Below are positions 53,200-62,465 of a DNA stretch of 64,000 bases, one piece after another. The translations under genes and the position numbers were made by a program. Where the stretch lies: positions 195,652-259,651 of the forward strand of contig CAILEP010000006.1 in NCBI GenBank assembly GCA_903833275.1, read 5' to 3'. Within the stretch, counting starts at the first letter, position 1. The number at the start of each line of letters is the position of its first letter. Source of the stretch: an uncultured Bdellovibrionales bacterium. GTDB taxonomy: Bacteria > Bdellovibrionota > Bdellovibrionia > Bdellovibrionales > UBA1609. The notes below the pieces were generated by a model that was given only the letters and a program-made list of their open reading frames with translations, was not told the DNA's origin and made no database searches.

Positions 53200-55029
53200 A
53201 TGAAAGAAAAGAAACTCGGTCTTTCTTTGAAGTACAAATTGTTACTTCTGCTAACCGCCGTCCCGGTAGTTAGCTTGACGATCTATATTTTGATCGCCAC
53301 CCGCCTATTTGAGAATGACAAAATCGCTTATGTGAAGGATTCAGGTGTCTCAGTTGCGCGTTCGCTTGCGGTGCAATTTCGTATCGAAATTGCCGGGTTT
53401 CTTGAGCGGGCAACCCCAATTGCCGAGAATTTCGATTTTAATCTGCAGCAGTTTTCGGAGACCTCAAAGACGATTTTTGCCAAACAAGACCGTATGGATG
53501 CCCTTGTGGTGATGCAAAAAGCGGCAAACGGTCAATACGTTCGTCTTGGTGAACTAAAAAAAGACAACCCGTTCGCGCAACAATTTTTAATTAATGAAGC
53601 CGCCCTCAATCGGGCGCGCGATCAGGCCCTAGGTAGTGGGGTTTTTGTTTCAAATACGAATTTCTCAGATCTGCATTTGGTTGTTTCAAGTGTTATTGGA
53701 GACGAAAAGCAAGTCGGCCATTTAGTGGTTGTCGGATTATACAGAGCAAGCGATCTCTATAAGGCTTTTACACGACCGAACATTTATCAGTACTTTCTTC
53801 TCAACCGAGAGGGCAAGGTGCTATTGCAACCGACAAACGCCGTTGTTGATCAGGATGTGTTTGATCAAGTTCTTAGTTCGAAAACACCTGAGGGTGCTCT
53901 CGAGGCCCAATCGCCGGTCGCGCTTCTGGTGTCGTATGCAGATGCGGGTATGGCCGAAATGAAAGTGACGGCCGTCGTCGATCGCAAAGAAGCCTTAAGC
54001 GCTGTGAACGCGCTTCTTGTGCGTTCGATTCTATTTTTTATTGCGCTTATTAGCTTTACGGTCGTTGCCAGTGTGGTGGCCTCTGTGCGGCTGACTTCGA
54101 CACTGCGCGAGTTGTATGAAGCCACCAGAAGCATTGCCAAAGGTAATTTTGATGTGCGTGTCGAAAGTAGATCGAATGACGAAATCGGCGGATTGGCTGA
54201 GGGGTTCAATGCGATGGCCGCTGAGGTCGCGCGGTTGGTTGTAGATACGAGCGAAAAGGCGCGCATGCAAGGCGAACTTGCGACAGCAAAGCTTGTGCAG
54301 GACACTATGTTTCCGGCGCTTCATCAGAAGTTTGGTGAGTATAATATAGTCGGTCATTTTGAGCCCGCGAGTGAGTGCGGTGGTGATTGGTGGAATTACG
54401 GTCTCGTCGAGGGCAAGCTTTGGGTTTGGATCGGCGATGCTACGGGCCATGGGGCGCCGGCGGCCATGCTGACGAGTGCCGCGAAATCGGCTGCAACAAT
54501 TATCGAAACGATGCCCGGGATTACTCCCGGTAAAGCGCTCGGTGTTTTGAATCAGGCGATACATGAGACCACCAAAGGCCGCATTTTGATGACCTTCTTT
54601 ATTGCGAGTATTGATATGGCAACTGGAGAGGTGACCTACGCTAGCGCGAGCCATGACCCGCCATACTTAGTTCGCTATCAGGGGGCCGATACCCCAATTA
54701 CCAAAAAAGATCTCGAACCATTGATCGAGGTCAACGGGCCAAGGGTCGGCGACAAAAAAGGCGCCCAATATAAAGAGGCCACGGTAAAATTAAATGTCGG
54801 CGATATATTGCTGTTTTACACGGACGGAATTCTCGAGCTCAACGACGCCAATGGAAAGCATTGGGGTGAGCGTAACTTTGTGAAGGCGATCGTCGACTCG
54901 ACAATCATGGCAAAGTCGGTTGAATCTCGACTCGAAAAACTAAAAATAAGCATGAGCGACTATCGCGAAAAATCAAGTCTCTCTGATGATGTGACTTTGG
55001 TTATGTGTCAGTACGGAGAGGCGGCATGA
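53200..55029 (+). CDS. SpoIIE-type PP2C phosphatase with periplasmic sensor and HAMP domain
   Basis: 609 residues. Two membrane helices (about 13-33 and 272-295) flank a periplasmic sensor of about 240 residues, probably dCache-like. A HAMP domain follows (about 295-348), then a SpoIIE/PP2C domain (about 370-605) with metal-binding motifs CGGDWW and GDATGHG (Asp413) and YTDGILE. It dephosphorylates a STAS-domain partner in response to an outside signal, by family knowledge. The STAS gene is two genes downstream. It overlaps the next gene by four bases. Confidence 0.9.
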   Translation: MKEKKLGLSLKYKLLLLLTAVPVVSLTIYILIATRLFENDKIAYVKDSGVSVARSLAVQFRIEIAGFLERATPIAENFDFNLQQFSETSKTIFAKQDRMDALVVMQKAANGQYVRLGELKKDNPFAQQFLINEAALNRARDQALGSGVFVSNTNFSDLHLVVSSVIGDEKQVGHLVVVGLYRASDLYKAFTRPNIYQYFLLNREGKVLLQPTNAVVDQDVFDQVLSSKTPEGALEAQSPVALLVSYADAGMAEMKVTAVVDRKEALSAVNALLVRSILFFIALISFTVVASVVASVRLTSTLRELYEATRSIAKGNFDVRVESRSNDEIGGLAEGFNAMAAEVARLVVDTSEKARMQGELATAKLVQDTMFPALHQKFGEYNIVGHFEPASECGGDWWNYGLVEGKLWVWIGDATGHGAPAAMLTSAAKSAATIIETMPGITPGKALGVLNQAIHETTKGRILMTFFIASIDMATGEVTYASASHDPPYLVRYQGADTPITKKDLEPLIEVNGPRVGDKKGAQYKEATVKLNVGDILLFYTDGILELNDANGKHWGERNFVKAIVDSTIMAKSVESRLEKLKISMSDYREKSSLSDDVTLVMCQYGEAA

Positions 55030-55874
55030 CGGTGACCAAAAAAATTATTAATTTTGAAACTTACGATTCTCTTTTAGAAGAAGGCATCGATAGAAGTTTC
55101 GACTGGCAGCAAATCAGTGTTTTCGATGGTGCCGAGCCGTCAATTGTTTTGGGCGAGGCTATGGGGCAAGCGGCTTCGCACATCCTTCAAAACACCGACC
55201 GGCACTTCGCCCAGGAGCTCAACTCGTCGGCGATAATGCTGACCGACCAGCTGGCTTTCGAAAAATACCCGCTATCCATAATATTGAGCCCGGGTGTTGA
55301 CCCGGTGAGCAATGAGCCCAAGCTCCAAATTTTGAGCAAAAATTTTAATAGTGCTGGCCAAAAGTCAGAGGTCCTAACGAGTATTAGCGAAGCGCTCGAT
55401 AATCTGGCCGTTCAGTCGTCATTGAAGGGCGATATCTTGGTAATAGCGGATGAGCTGATTACAAACGCTATCTATAACGCGCCTTTCGTCGATCTCGAGA
55501 ATTGTTTACCCGGTGCTCCGCGCGACAATCGCAATATAAAAACACCCGAGGCGAAAGCGGCGACGCTTTTGATGGGTCGGGATAGTAACAGAATTGTGAT
55601 TGGCTGTAAGGACCAGTACGGCTCGCTCAATTTTCAAAAATTTTTAACGCGAGTTAAAAATTGCTACGACGCCGGTGTCGCGGCTACAATGAGAATGGAC
55701 GGGGCCGGTGGTGCGGGCATCGGTTCTTTTATGATTTTTAATACCGCGATGAGTTTTTATGTGGATATAAAAAAGGGAGTGCACACGTCAGTTTTCTGTG
55801 TGCTTCCGTTGGGTATGAGCAATCGGCAAAGATCTGCAATGCCCAAGAATTTACATTTTAGGTTTAGTAAGTAA
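55026..55874 (+). CDS. RsbW-like ATPase / anti-sigma-type serine kinase
   Basis: 282 residues from the ATG at 55026 (ATGA overlap with the phosphatase gene, GGAGAGG upstream). A 100-residue N-terminal region precedes a GHKL ATPase domain (about 125-270). Its N-box is ADELITNAIYNA (Asp142, Glu143, Asn147) and its G2 box is GAGGAGIGSFM. In partner-switch systems such kinases phosphorylate a STAS protein and bind either it or a sigma factor. The target here is presumably the next gene product. A canonical DxGxG motif is weak, so ATP hydrolysis needs testing. Confidence 0.8.
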   Translation: MTVTKKIINFETYDSLLEEGIDRSFDWQQISVFDGAEPSIVLGEAMGQAASHILQNTDRHFAQELNSSAIMLTDQLAFEKYPLSIILSPGVDPVSNEPKLQILSKNFNSAGQKSEVLTSISEALDNLAVQSSLKGDILVIADELITNAIYNAPFVDLENCLPGAPRDNRNIKTPEAKAATLLMGRDSNRIVIGCKDQYGSLNFQKFLTRVKNCYDAGVAATMRMDGAGGAGIGSFMIFNTAMSFYVDIKKGVHTSVFCVLPLGMSNRQRSAMPKNLHFRFSK

Positions 55875-55890
55875 TTGAGGAGAAGGTTTT

Positions 55891-56361
55891 ATGGAGAGAT
55901 TTAAAGCAGAAAAACAACAAGGTTCGGGTGAGCTTGTAGTTAAATTAGCGGGGCATATCGACGAAGATGCGACCTTTAACGGTCTCGATCTTAATGGCGC
56001 GCAAAAAGTTGTGCTCGAGCTTGAGGGTGTAACGGCGATCAATTCTTGCGGCATTCGCGAATGGATTAAATGGATTCGAACCGCACCCAATGGGGCCGCC
56101 ATCGTATATAAAAAATGTCCGAAAGTGATCGTTGATCAAATTAATATGGTTGCAGGCTTTTTGCCTGATAACGGTAAAGTCGAATCATTTTTTGTGCCTT
56201 ATTATTCTGACGAATCGGGCAATGAAAAAATGATTTTGTTTCAAGAGGGCAAAGAATTTAAGGGCGGCGAACTTTTTCCGCCGCCAGAAGTGAAAGATGA
56301 AGCCGGCGCTCAAATGGAGATGGACGTTATTGAGGCCAAATACTTTAAATTTCTCAAATAG
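55891..56361 (+). CDS. STAS-domain protein (anti-sigma-factor-antagonist type)
   Basis: 156 residues. Residues about 12-105 are a STAS domain with the phosphorylatable Ser52 in AINSCGIREW, at the usual position. The C-terminal 50 residues (about 106-156) form an acidic, Pro-containing tail ending in MDVIEAKYFKFLK, extra to the family. It is likely the phospho-switch component acted on by the adjacent kinase and phosphatase. GGAG precedes its ATG. The kinase gene follows after five bases. Confidence 0.85.
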   Translation: MERFKAEKQQGSGELVVKLAGHIDEDATFNGLDLNGAQKVVLELEGVTAINSCGIREWIKWIRTAPNGAAIVYKKCPKVIVDQINMVAGFLPDNGKVESFFVPYYSDESGNEKMILFQEGKEFKGGELFPPPEVKDEAGAQMEMDVIEAKYFKFLK

Positions 56362-56366
56362 GTGCT

Positions 56367-58322
56367 ATGGACTATAGTTTCTTCGACGGCCTAATCGACG
56401 CAGTTTTTGTTATCGATGATAATAGGGGCGTCGTTTACTGTAACGAGGCTGCGGCAAGACTTTGTGACACTTCGGTTCGGCGGCTCGCTAAGGGTAAGCC
56501 CATACATGAAACAATAGAATTCTCTGACGCAAACCTGTTTTTGATGCCTTCAGGTACGCGCGGTCGAGATGAAGCATTGCCCTATGTCGAAATTAAATTT
56601 GCTCTCAAAAACGGCAAAAGCGGTAAGGTGCAGGTGGCAACCCAGCCCTTTCAAGACCCAGGGGGCCACAGGCGTTGGGCAGTAATGGTACGCGACGTAA
56701 CCCTCGAAGAAGTGTTGCACGCAAAGTATCACAAGCAACTTGAAGAAAAAGAAGTCTACATCCGACAGCTTAAGGATGCCCAGGCCCAGCTCGAAGCCTA
56801 TTCAAAAAATCTTGAACAAATGGTTGAAGAGCGTACGAAGCAGGTTAATCGCGCCAATGTTATGTTGAGCGCGATCATGAATAGCCTGGGGCAGGGCTTT
56901 CTGGTTTTCGATAAAGGCGGCGTTTGCTCCGACTTTTATACCCGTGCCTGCGAAGCTATTCTCGAGTGTGTGCCCTCAAAAAAACAAATCTGGGATGTGC
57001 TCAGACTCAAGGGTAAAGAACTCGAGACTTTTCATATGTGGATTGGGGCGCTCTTCGGAGAACAGTTGCCATTCGACTCGATGAAAGAACTTGGGCCCTC
57101 GTTGTATCAGCATACCCAAGACCGGCACGTGAAACTTGATTATTTTCCGCTCAGAAATGAGTCAAATAAAATAGAAAATATTGTGGTGGTTGCGACAGAT
57201 CAAACATCCGAGTATCAGGCGAATAGAGCTCTTGAGCGCGAAAAGAAGTATGCGCAGATGGTGATCAAGCTCGTCACCGGTAAGAAACAGTTTCGCCAAT
57301 TTTTGCACGCGGCCGGTGAGACAATTAATGACCTGCGGCTCGAACTGATGAGCGCAAATGAGCCATTTGATCACGAGAAACTGTTTAGAGTTCTGCATAC
57401 ACTTGAGGGCGAAGCCGGCACCTATTCGGCGACTGAAATCTGGGCGGCCGCAAGAAATGCGCAAGAGATACTTGAGCCATTTAGAAAGGGTGGGGCGGGG
57501 GACGTAGCAAGCGCTCGCCAAGCTCTAATCCGGCGGGTCGATGAAATTCGAATTAGTTATGAGAGTTTTTTAAGCCACAACAAAGAGCTTTTTTCAATCG
57601 CCGGTATCGGGCAGAGTGAGAAAATCGAAGTTTCTTTAGCTGATGTCGAGGGCGTGATTGCGCGCCTAAGAACAAAAGGGGTGGCGCCGGTTGTTTGCGA
57701 AGATATAGCGAACCAGCTTTTGCGCGAGCCCGCGGTTGAGGCCTTGAGGCATTACCAGGATGTCGTGGCCTTGGTGGCGCAGCGTTTGAATAGAAAAGTA
57801 AATCCAGTTAAGTTTCACGGTGAAAACGTCAAAATTTTCTTGAAAAATTATAACGACCTCTTTTCTTCTTTCGTGCACATATTTAGAAATATCGTTGATC
57901 ACGGTGTTGAGGCGCCAGAAGAGCGCGAGATGATGGGCAAAGACCCATCCGCGCAGGTTGAAGTCTCGATCTCTGAGGTCGTTAGGGCCAACACCAAATG
58001 GATACGCTTCGAGATTTCGGACGATGGCCAGGGGGTTTCTATTCAAGCGCTACGCGGCAAACTGGGCTCTAGCATGTCACAAGAAGAAATTGGCCGTTTG
58101 TCAGAGTACGATTTGATTCAAAAGATTTTCGAGTCAGGGGTCACTACAAAAGAAGCTGTTGGAGAGTTCTCTGGGCGAGGGGTTGGCCTAAATGCCGTCA
58201 AGATTGAGGCGCAGAAACTCGGTGGCAATGCCTGGATTGAGTCTACAGAAGGCAAGGGCACGAAGCTAACGATTGAGGTCCCCGACCTTCAGAGAGTTGC
58301 ACGACAAGTGTTTGCTGCTTAG
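56367..58322 (+). CDS. PAS-Hpt-HATPase histidine kinase (CheA-like architecture)
   Basis: 651 residues. PAS domain (about 1-112, FDGLIDAVFVIDDNRGVVYCNEAA), coiled coil (about 118-160), second PAS-like region (about 165-285), Hpt domain (about 300-415) with probable phospho-His344 in VLHTLEGEAGTY, and HATPase (about 495-645) with N-box HIFRNIVDHGVE, G1 DDGQGVS and G2 GRGVGLNAVKIEA. No DHp dimerisation helix is seen, so phosphoryl transfer to the internal Hpt resembles CheA. Glu replaces the usual Lys after the Hpt His. The receiver downstream is the obvious acceptor. Confidence 0.85.
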   Translation: MDYSFFDGLIDAVFVIDDNRGVVYCNEAAARLCDTSVRRLAKGKPIHETIEFSDANLFLMPSGTRGRDEALPYVEIKFALKNGKSGKVQVATQPFQDPGGHRRWAVMVRDVTLEEVLHAKYHKQLEEKEVYIRQLKDAQAQLEAYSKNLEQMVEERTKQVNRANVMLSAIMNSLGQGFLVFDKGGVCSDFYTRACEAILECVPSKKQIWDVLRLKGKELETFHMWIGALFGEQLPFDSMKELGPSLYQHTQDRHVKLDYFPLRNESNKIENIVVVATDQTSEYQANRALEREKKYAQMVIKLVTGKKQFRQFLHAAGETINDLRLELMSANEPFDHEKLFRVLHTLEGEAGTYSATEIWAAARNAQEILEPFRKGGAGDVASARQALIRRVDEIRISYESFLSHNKELFSIAGIGQSEKIEVSLADVEGVIARLRTKGVAPVVCEDIANQLLREPAVEALRHYQDVVALVAQRLNRKVNPVKFHGENVKIFLKNYNDLFSSFVHIFRNIVDHGVEAPEEREMMGKDPSAQVEVSISEVVRANTKWIRFEISDDGQGVSIQALRGKLGSSMSQEEIGRLSEYDLIQKIFESGVTTKEAVGEFSGRGVGLNAVKIEAQKLGGNAWIESTEGKGTKLTIEVPDLQRVARQVFAA

Positions 58323-58343
58323 AATTTTATATTAGGTGAAGAA

Positions 58344-58751
58344 ATGTTTCCGAAAGATACACACATTTTAGTAGTAGATGACTCGATAAATATAAGACAA
58401 ATTGTTTGCGACAATTTGCGGCGAATGGGTTTTATGAAAATGGAAACCGCAGCCGACGCGAATGAAGCTTTCGGCAAACTCGTCCACTACTCAAAAACCA
58501 CTACGCCATTTACCCTCATTCTATCTGATTTAAATATGCCAGGCCCGACAGGTCTCGACTTTTTGAAGCAGGTTCGCGAAACCGATAAATTTAAAGAAAT
58601 TCCGTTTCTACTCGTTACGACTGAAAGCGAGAAGCAGTCTGTTATTCAGGCGGCAATGTCGGGCGTAACTGGCTATGTAGTGAAGCCGTTTAATCTCGAG
58701 ACGCTGACTAGGCGCCTGCAAGAGGCCTGGAAGAAGCATCACCCAGACTAA
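58344..58751 (+). CDS. Single-domain response regulator (CheY-like)
   Basis: 135 residues, one REC domain. Acidic pair Asp12-Asp13 (VVDDS), phospho-acceptor Asp62 (LSDLNMPG), Thr92-Thr93 (VTTES), and Lys114 (VVKPF) are all present. It follows the kinase gene by 21 bases and would relay its phosphoryl group, possibly to the partner-switch proteins or the J-domain protein. Confidence 0.92.
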   Translation: MFPKDTHILVVDDSINIRQIVCDNLRRMGFMKMETAADANEAFGKLVHYSKTTTPFTLILSDLNMPGPTGLDFLKQVRETDKFKEIPFLLVTTESEKQSVIQAAMSGVTGYVVKPFNLETLTRRLQEAWKKHHPD

Positions 58752-58820
58752 GGTCGGGTTTGTTTTTATTCGGCCGCCTGGTCTGCAAAAAAACATAGAA
58801 AATTCCGATAAATATAACTG

Positions 58821-60752
58821 ATGAAAAAGACAGAAATGAATGTGCTCATCGTCGAAGATGAGGCCACACTTAGAAACGCATTAACCGAAGCCGTAAAGCG
58901 CAAAGGCTTTCGAGCGGTGCCTGTTGCCAAGCCTGACGAGGCGTTGAGTATTGCCAAAATTAAGCCCATCCACGCGCTCATCGTTGATGTAATGCTGCCC
59001 GGTCGAAACGGCGTCGATCTCGTCATGGCTCTCAAAGAAAACCTCATGGATGGCGCCGCCATTGTCTTTATTTCGGGTATCTATCGCGATAAACAATTTT
59101 CAGCTGAAGCAATTAGAAAAACCGGCGCGCTTGATTATCTAGCTAAGCCATTTAATAACGAAGACCTTTTAAAAATTATTGATAAGCAATTGAATCAGTT
59201 TGTCGAGGCACCAAAAGTTGATTTGCATTCGCTTTTGTCGTCGCCGTTTGCCTCTGACCGAGAGCGAAGAAAGGCTCTCGACTATGTCGACGAACTTCAA
59301 GGTTATGACCTACCGTTTGTATTCTGTATTTTGATGGATGCCGGCGCGTCGGGGCATCTCAATATCGTTGATCATGATCAGAACATCTATGGCGTGACGA
59401 TGTGCAAGGGCGCGTTCTCGCGGGTCGATGCCGAGGCGTCGGCGCTGCAAACTAAAAAGCTATTGATTCAGAACGGTTTTATAACCGAGCTTGAGCTCAG
59501 CGAGCTACAGCCAACAAACAATGGCTCTGACCTCGTGAAGGCCTTGGTTGAGCAGGGCTTGATGTCACCGCACGTGCCGGCGCTTATCAAGGCGCAAACA
59601 ATCACGGCGGAGTTAAATAAGTTAGTTGTCGGCAAAAGCCTGAATATTAATTTTGCTCCGGATCGAAAGCTTGTTGAAGAGCCAGATAATGTAGACGGGC
59701 CCACTTTCTTGCCTCAACTGCACGAGATGATCGACCGGCTGCTGCCGCTTGATTGGCTGAAGAAGTTCTATGCCGGTTGGGCGGGGCACCCCCTGCGTGT
59801 GGGCCCACAATTTGGTGACTTTCACCAGTACGCGGCTATGCAAATTATGAAGCGCGTGCCTGGGCTCGAAGCTCAAATTAAACTGCAGCCCACAATTGAC
59901 GAGATTCTTTCGGCCAACCCTTATAAAGAGTATGACTTCTATAAAGCACTTCATTTGTTAATGCTGAAGCGACTTGTGGTTTTTGAAGAGGCCAGACGCG
60001 CGAAAAATATTGACGAGCACATCAACCGACTGAAATCGATGCACGCGGCTCTCAAAGGCAAGGACCCTATTCAGGTCTACCAATATTTCGGCTTGAGTGA
60101 TAACCCGAAGCCACAGGATGTCGCGCGAATATACAAAGAATTCGCGAAGTCAAATCACCCCGATACGCTCCCGCAGTCAGTCTCCGCTGATGTAAAAGTA
60201 ATGAACACCGAATTGTTTTCAATTGTGACGGCAGGCTACGAGACATTGAGCAATGAAGAAAAGAAGCAGCAGTATCTCAACTCTCGAAAGCAAGAAGAGG
60301 CCGAACGCCAAATTAAGAGTGACGAACTGGTGACCGCCGCCGCACAATCACTGTCGCGTGGTCGCTACTCTGAAGCGTTGCCCTTTCTTCAGGCGGCTGA
60401 AAAGCTATATTCGAGCGAGCGCAGTCGGCTGCATTTGTATTGGGCAAAATTTAAGATTGAAGGCCAAATGAACGACGACCTGGCAAAAACCGTCGATCGT
60501 GATATTAAGGCAATGGCTGCCGGTACGCGCAAAACCCCGCTTTGGGTTTTCGTGAGTGGTTTAATTAAGCGCTTCGTGCGGGATTACGCAGGGGCAACCG
60601 ACCAATTTCAAAAAGTACTTCAAGAAGACGGCAGCTTCATGGATGCTCGCCGCGAATTGGCGTTTGTGAAAAGCAAAACGCAAAAAATCGATATTCTCAA
60701 TGGTGACATCTCGGCCGTAATCAAAGATGTCTTCAAGAAGAAAAGCTCTTAA
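58821..60752 (+). CDS. REC - DUF4388 - J-domain - TPR fusion protein
   Basis: 643 residues. REC domain (about 5-125): VEDE, phospho-acceptor Asp56 (VDVMLPG), Lys109 (AKPF). A DUF4388/PATAN-like region follows (about 135-290, GYDLPFVFCILMDAGASGHL). A J domain lies at about 415-485 with the Hsp70-stimulating HPD tripeptide at 446-448, and the C-terminus (about 495-605) has TPR-like helices (GRYSEALPFLQAAEKLY). Receiver output would thus pass to an Hsp70 chaperone or a TPR-bound partner. Rare architecture. Last gene of the signalling operon, overlapping the convergent trmJ by four bases. Confidence 0.85.
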   Translation: MKKTEMNVLIVEDEATLRNALTEAVKRKGFRAVPVAKPDEALSIAKIKPIHALIVDVMLPGRNGVDLVMALKENLMDGAAIVFISGIYRDKQFSAEAIRKTGALDYLAKPFNNEDLLKIIDKQLNQFVEAPKVDLHSLLSSPFASDRERRKALDYVDELQGYDLPFVFCILMDAGASGHLNIVDHDQNIYGVTMCKGAFSRVDAEASALQTKKLLIQNGFITELELSELQPTNNGSDLVKALVEQGLMSPHVPALIKAQTITAELNKLVVGKSLNINFAPDRKLVEEPDNVDGPTFLPQLHEMIDRLLPLDWLKKFYAGWAGHPLRVGPQFGDFHQYAAMQIMKRVPGLEAQIKLQPTIDEILSANPYKEYDFYKALHLLMLKRLVVFEEARRAKNIDEHINRLKSMHAALKGKDPIQVYQYFGLSDNPKPQDVARIYKEFAKSNHPDTLPQSVSADVKVMNTELFSIVTAGYETLSNEEKKQQYLNSRKQEEAERQIKSDELVTAAAQSLSRGRYSEALPFLQAAEKLYSSERSRLHLYWAKFKIEGQMNDDLAKTVDRDIKAMAAGTRKTPLWVFVSGLIKRFVRDYAGATDQFQKVLQEDGSFMDARRELAFVKSKTQKIDILNGDISAVIKDVFKKKSS

Positions 60753-61498
60753 CTATTGGGGCGTCCGCCCAATTTTCTGACTGTTTGATTGACGATGGCC
60801 TCAAGGGTTCGCAGTTCTTTTGCGCTAGCCTGATTGTTAAGTAAAATTCTTTTCAAAACTTTGTAAGCGTCATTGCGCCGGTCGCCCGTTTCGAAGCCCA
60901 GCGTGGTTAGCCACTCTTTAAGGGCTAGCTTCGGAAAGAAGAACCCAGGCCCCTTCGAGCTTGATTTGGCATTGAGATTGTCTAGAGCTACAGCATTTTT
61001 GGTTTCGGTCGTTCTAATCACGTAAAGTGCCAACATCACGGCGTGAGATAAATTGATGCTTTTAAACTCACCAAATATCGGTAAAGAGCAAATGAAATGC
61101 ATATACTCGAGGTCTTCATTTTCTAGGCCATGATCTTCAGGCCCAAAGAAAAGATAGATTGGCCGCGGGCCTTCATTTTGCTGTTGAACGAGACTTACCG
61201 CGCGGTCATCAAACGACATTGCATCTGTATCTTTTTTTATACGCGCACAGAGTGCGACGCGAATCCCTTCTGGCTCGCGATTCAAAAATTCTGCGATATC
61301 CTTGTATCGCGTGGCCTCGACAATGTGAGTCTGGGCCCCAGCGGCGCCTTGTCGAGCCTCAAGATCATATTCACATTTTGGGTCGATGAGAATCAGTCGC
61401 TGAGCGCCCATATTTGCCATCGCGCGCGACACGTAACCCACGTTGCGCGGGTAAATTGGGCGTACGAGTACAACATTGATTTCAATAGTAGGGGGCAT
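60749..61498 (-). CDS. trmJ: tRNA (cytidine/uridine-2'-O-)-methyltransferase TrmJ-like
   Basis: 249 residues, SPOUT fold. VLVRPIYPRNVGYVSRAMANMGAQRLILIDP is motif 1, FFGPEDHGLENEDL motif 2, and LPIFGEFKSINLSHAV motif 3 of the TrmJ/LasT group. The C-terminal extension fits TrmJ. It 2'-O-methylates position 32 of tRNAs. Its start overlaps the hldD 3' end by 17 bases. Confidence 0.88.
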   Translation of the reverse strand: MPPTIEINVVLVRPIYPRNVGYVSRAMANMGAQRLILIDPKCEYDLEARQGAAGAQTHIVEATRYKDIAEFLNREPEGIRVALCARIKKDTDAMSFDDRAVSLVQQQNEGPRPIYLFFGPEDHGLENEDLEYMHFICSLPIFGEFKSINLSHAVMLALYVIRTTETKNAVALDNLNAKSSSKGPGFFFPKLALKEWLTTLGFETGDRRNDAYKVLKRILLNNQASAKELRTLEAIVNQTVRKLGGRPNS

Positions 61499-62456
61499 TG
61501 GTCAGCAGATATTGAGTTAGGTAATCACCTACGCCAGCTTCGAGGCTAAACTGCGGGCGCGAAAGCCCGGCCGCAAACGCACGATCCATTTTGGCTTCGG
61601 TAAAATACTGATATTGATTTCTAATGTGGGTGGGGACCTCAATCCATTCAATCTGAAGTTCTTGGCCCATATTCTTAAAAACGGCTTGGGCGAGGGCCAG
61701 CCAAGTTCGAGCTTCCCCGAAGCCCATATTGTAAATGCCTGACGCCATTTTTCTCAGCTCAAAAATCTCAGACATCCAGCGGGTGACGTCTTTTACATAG
61801 ACAAAATCGCGAAGCTGTTCACCGTCTTTATATTGCAGATTGTGCGAGCGAAAGAGTTTAAGCCGGTTCGAAGACCGAATTTGCAAAAAGGCTTTATAGG
61901 CGACGCTCGCCATTTCGTCTTTATGGTATTCATTCGGCCCGTAGACATTAAAAAATCGTAAGCCAGTCCACAGGGGCGGTGTTTCTTTTTGCGAAATAGC
62001 CCACGTATCAAAATCGCGTTTTGATTTACCATAAAGATTAAGCGGAGTATAAATGCTCGGCGCAAGGGCGTCGTCAAAGCCGTGCTCTCCGCCGCCATAG
62101 ACCGCACCACTGCTTGCATAGATAAACGGAATCTTTTTCTTAGTGCAAAATGCAAACAAAGTTTTCGGCAGCTCGATATTGTTTTCAACAAGTTTGCCCC
62201 AGTCAGTTTCAGTAGTTGAAGAAATGGCGCCCATGTGAAAGACGCCCTTCACTTTTTGAACATCAGGTGAACTTTGTAGCCAGTCCTGAAAAGCCGGCGC
62301 TAAAAAGAAACGGCTGTATTTTTTTTGCGATAAGGGCTCGGGGCGTTCGTCCAAGCCGACAACGTCAACACATATAATATCATTGTGGCCACGAAGATTT
62401 AATTCGCGAACAAGGGCACTGCCGATAAATCCATTGGCTCCGGTGACTATAAGCAT
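61482..62456 (-). CDS. hldD: ADP-L-glycero-D-manno-heptose 6-epimerase
   Basis: 324 residues. NAD(P)-binding MLIVTGANGFIGSALVRELN, the SDR catalytic YGKSK with Tyr and Lys, and FFNVYGPNEYHK are HldD signatures. It makes the heptose precursor of the LPS inner core. It lies 10 bases after the SelO-like gene and overlaps trmJ. Confidence 0.92.
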   Translation of the reverse strand: MLIVTGANGFIGSALVRELNLRGHNDIICVDVVGLDERPEPLSQKKYSRFFLAPAFQDWLQSSPDVQKVKGVFHMGAISSTTETDWGKLVENNIELPKTLFAFCTKKKIPFIYASSGAVYGGGEHGFDDALAPSIYTPLNLYGKSKRDFDTWAISQKETPPLWTGLRFFNVYGPNEYHKDEMASVAYKAFLQIRSSNRLKLFRSHNLQYKDGEQLRDFVYVKDVTRWMSEIFELRKMASGIYNMGFGEARTWLALAQAVFKNMGQELQIEWIEVPTHIRNQYQYFTEAKMDRAFAAGLSRPQFSLEAGVGDYLTQYLLTNAPYY

Positions 62457-62465
62457 GTTGATTTA

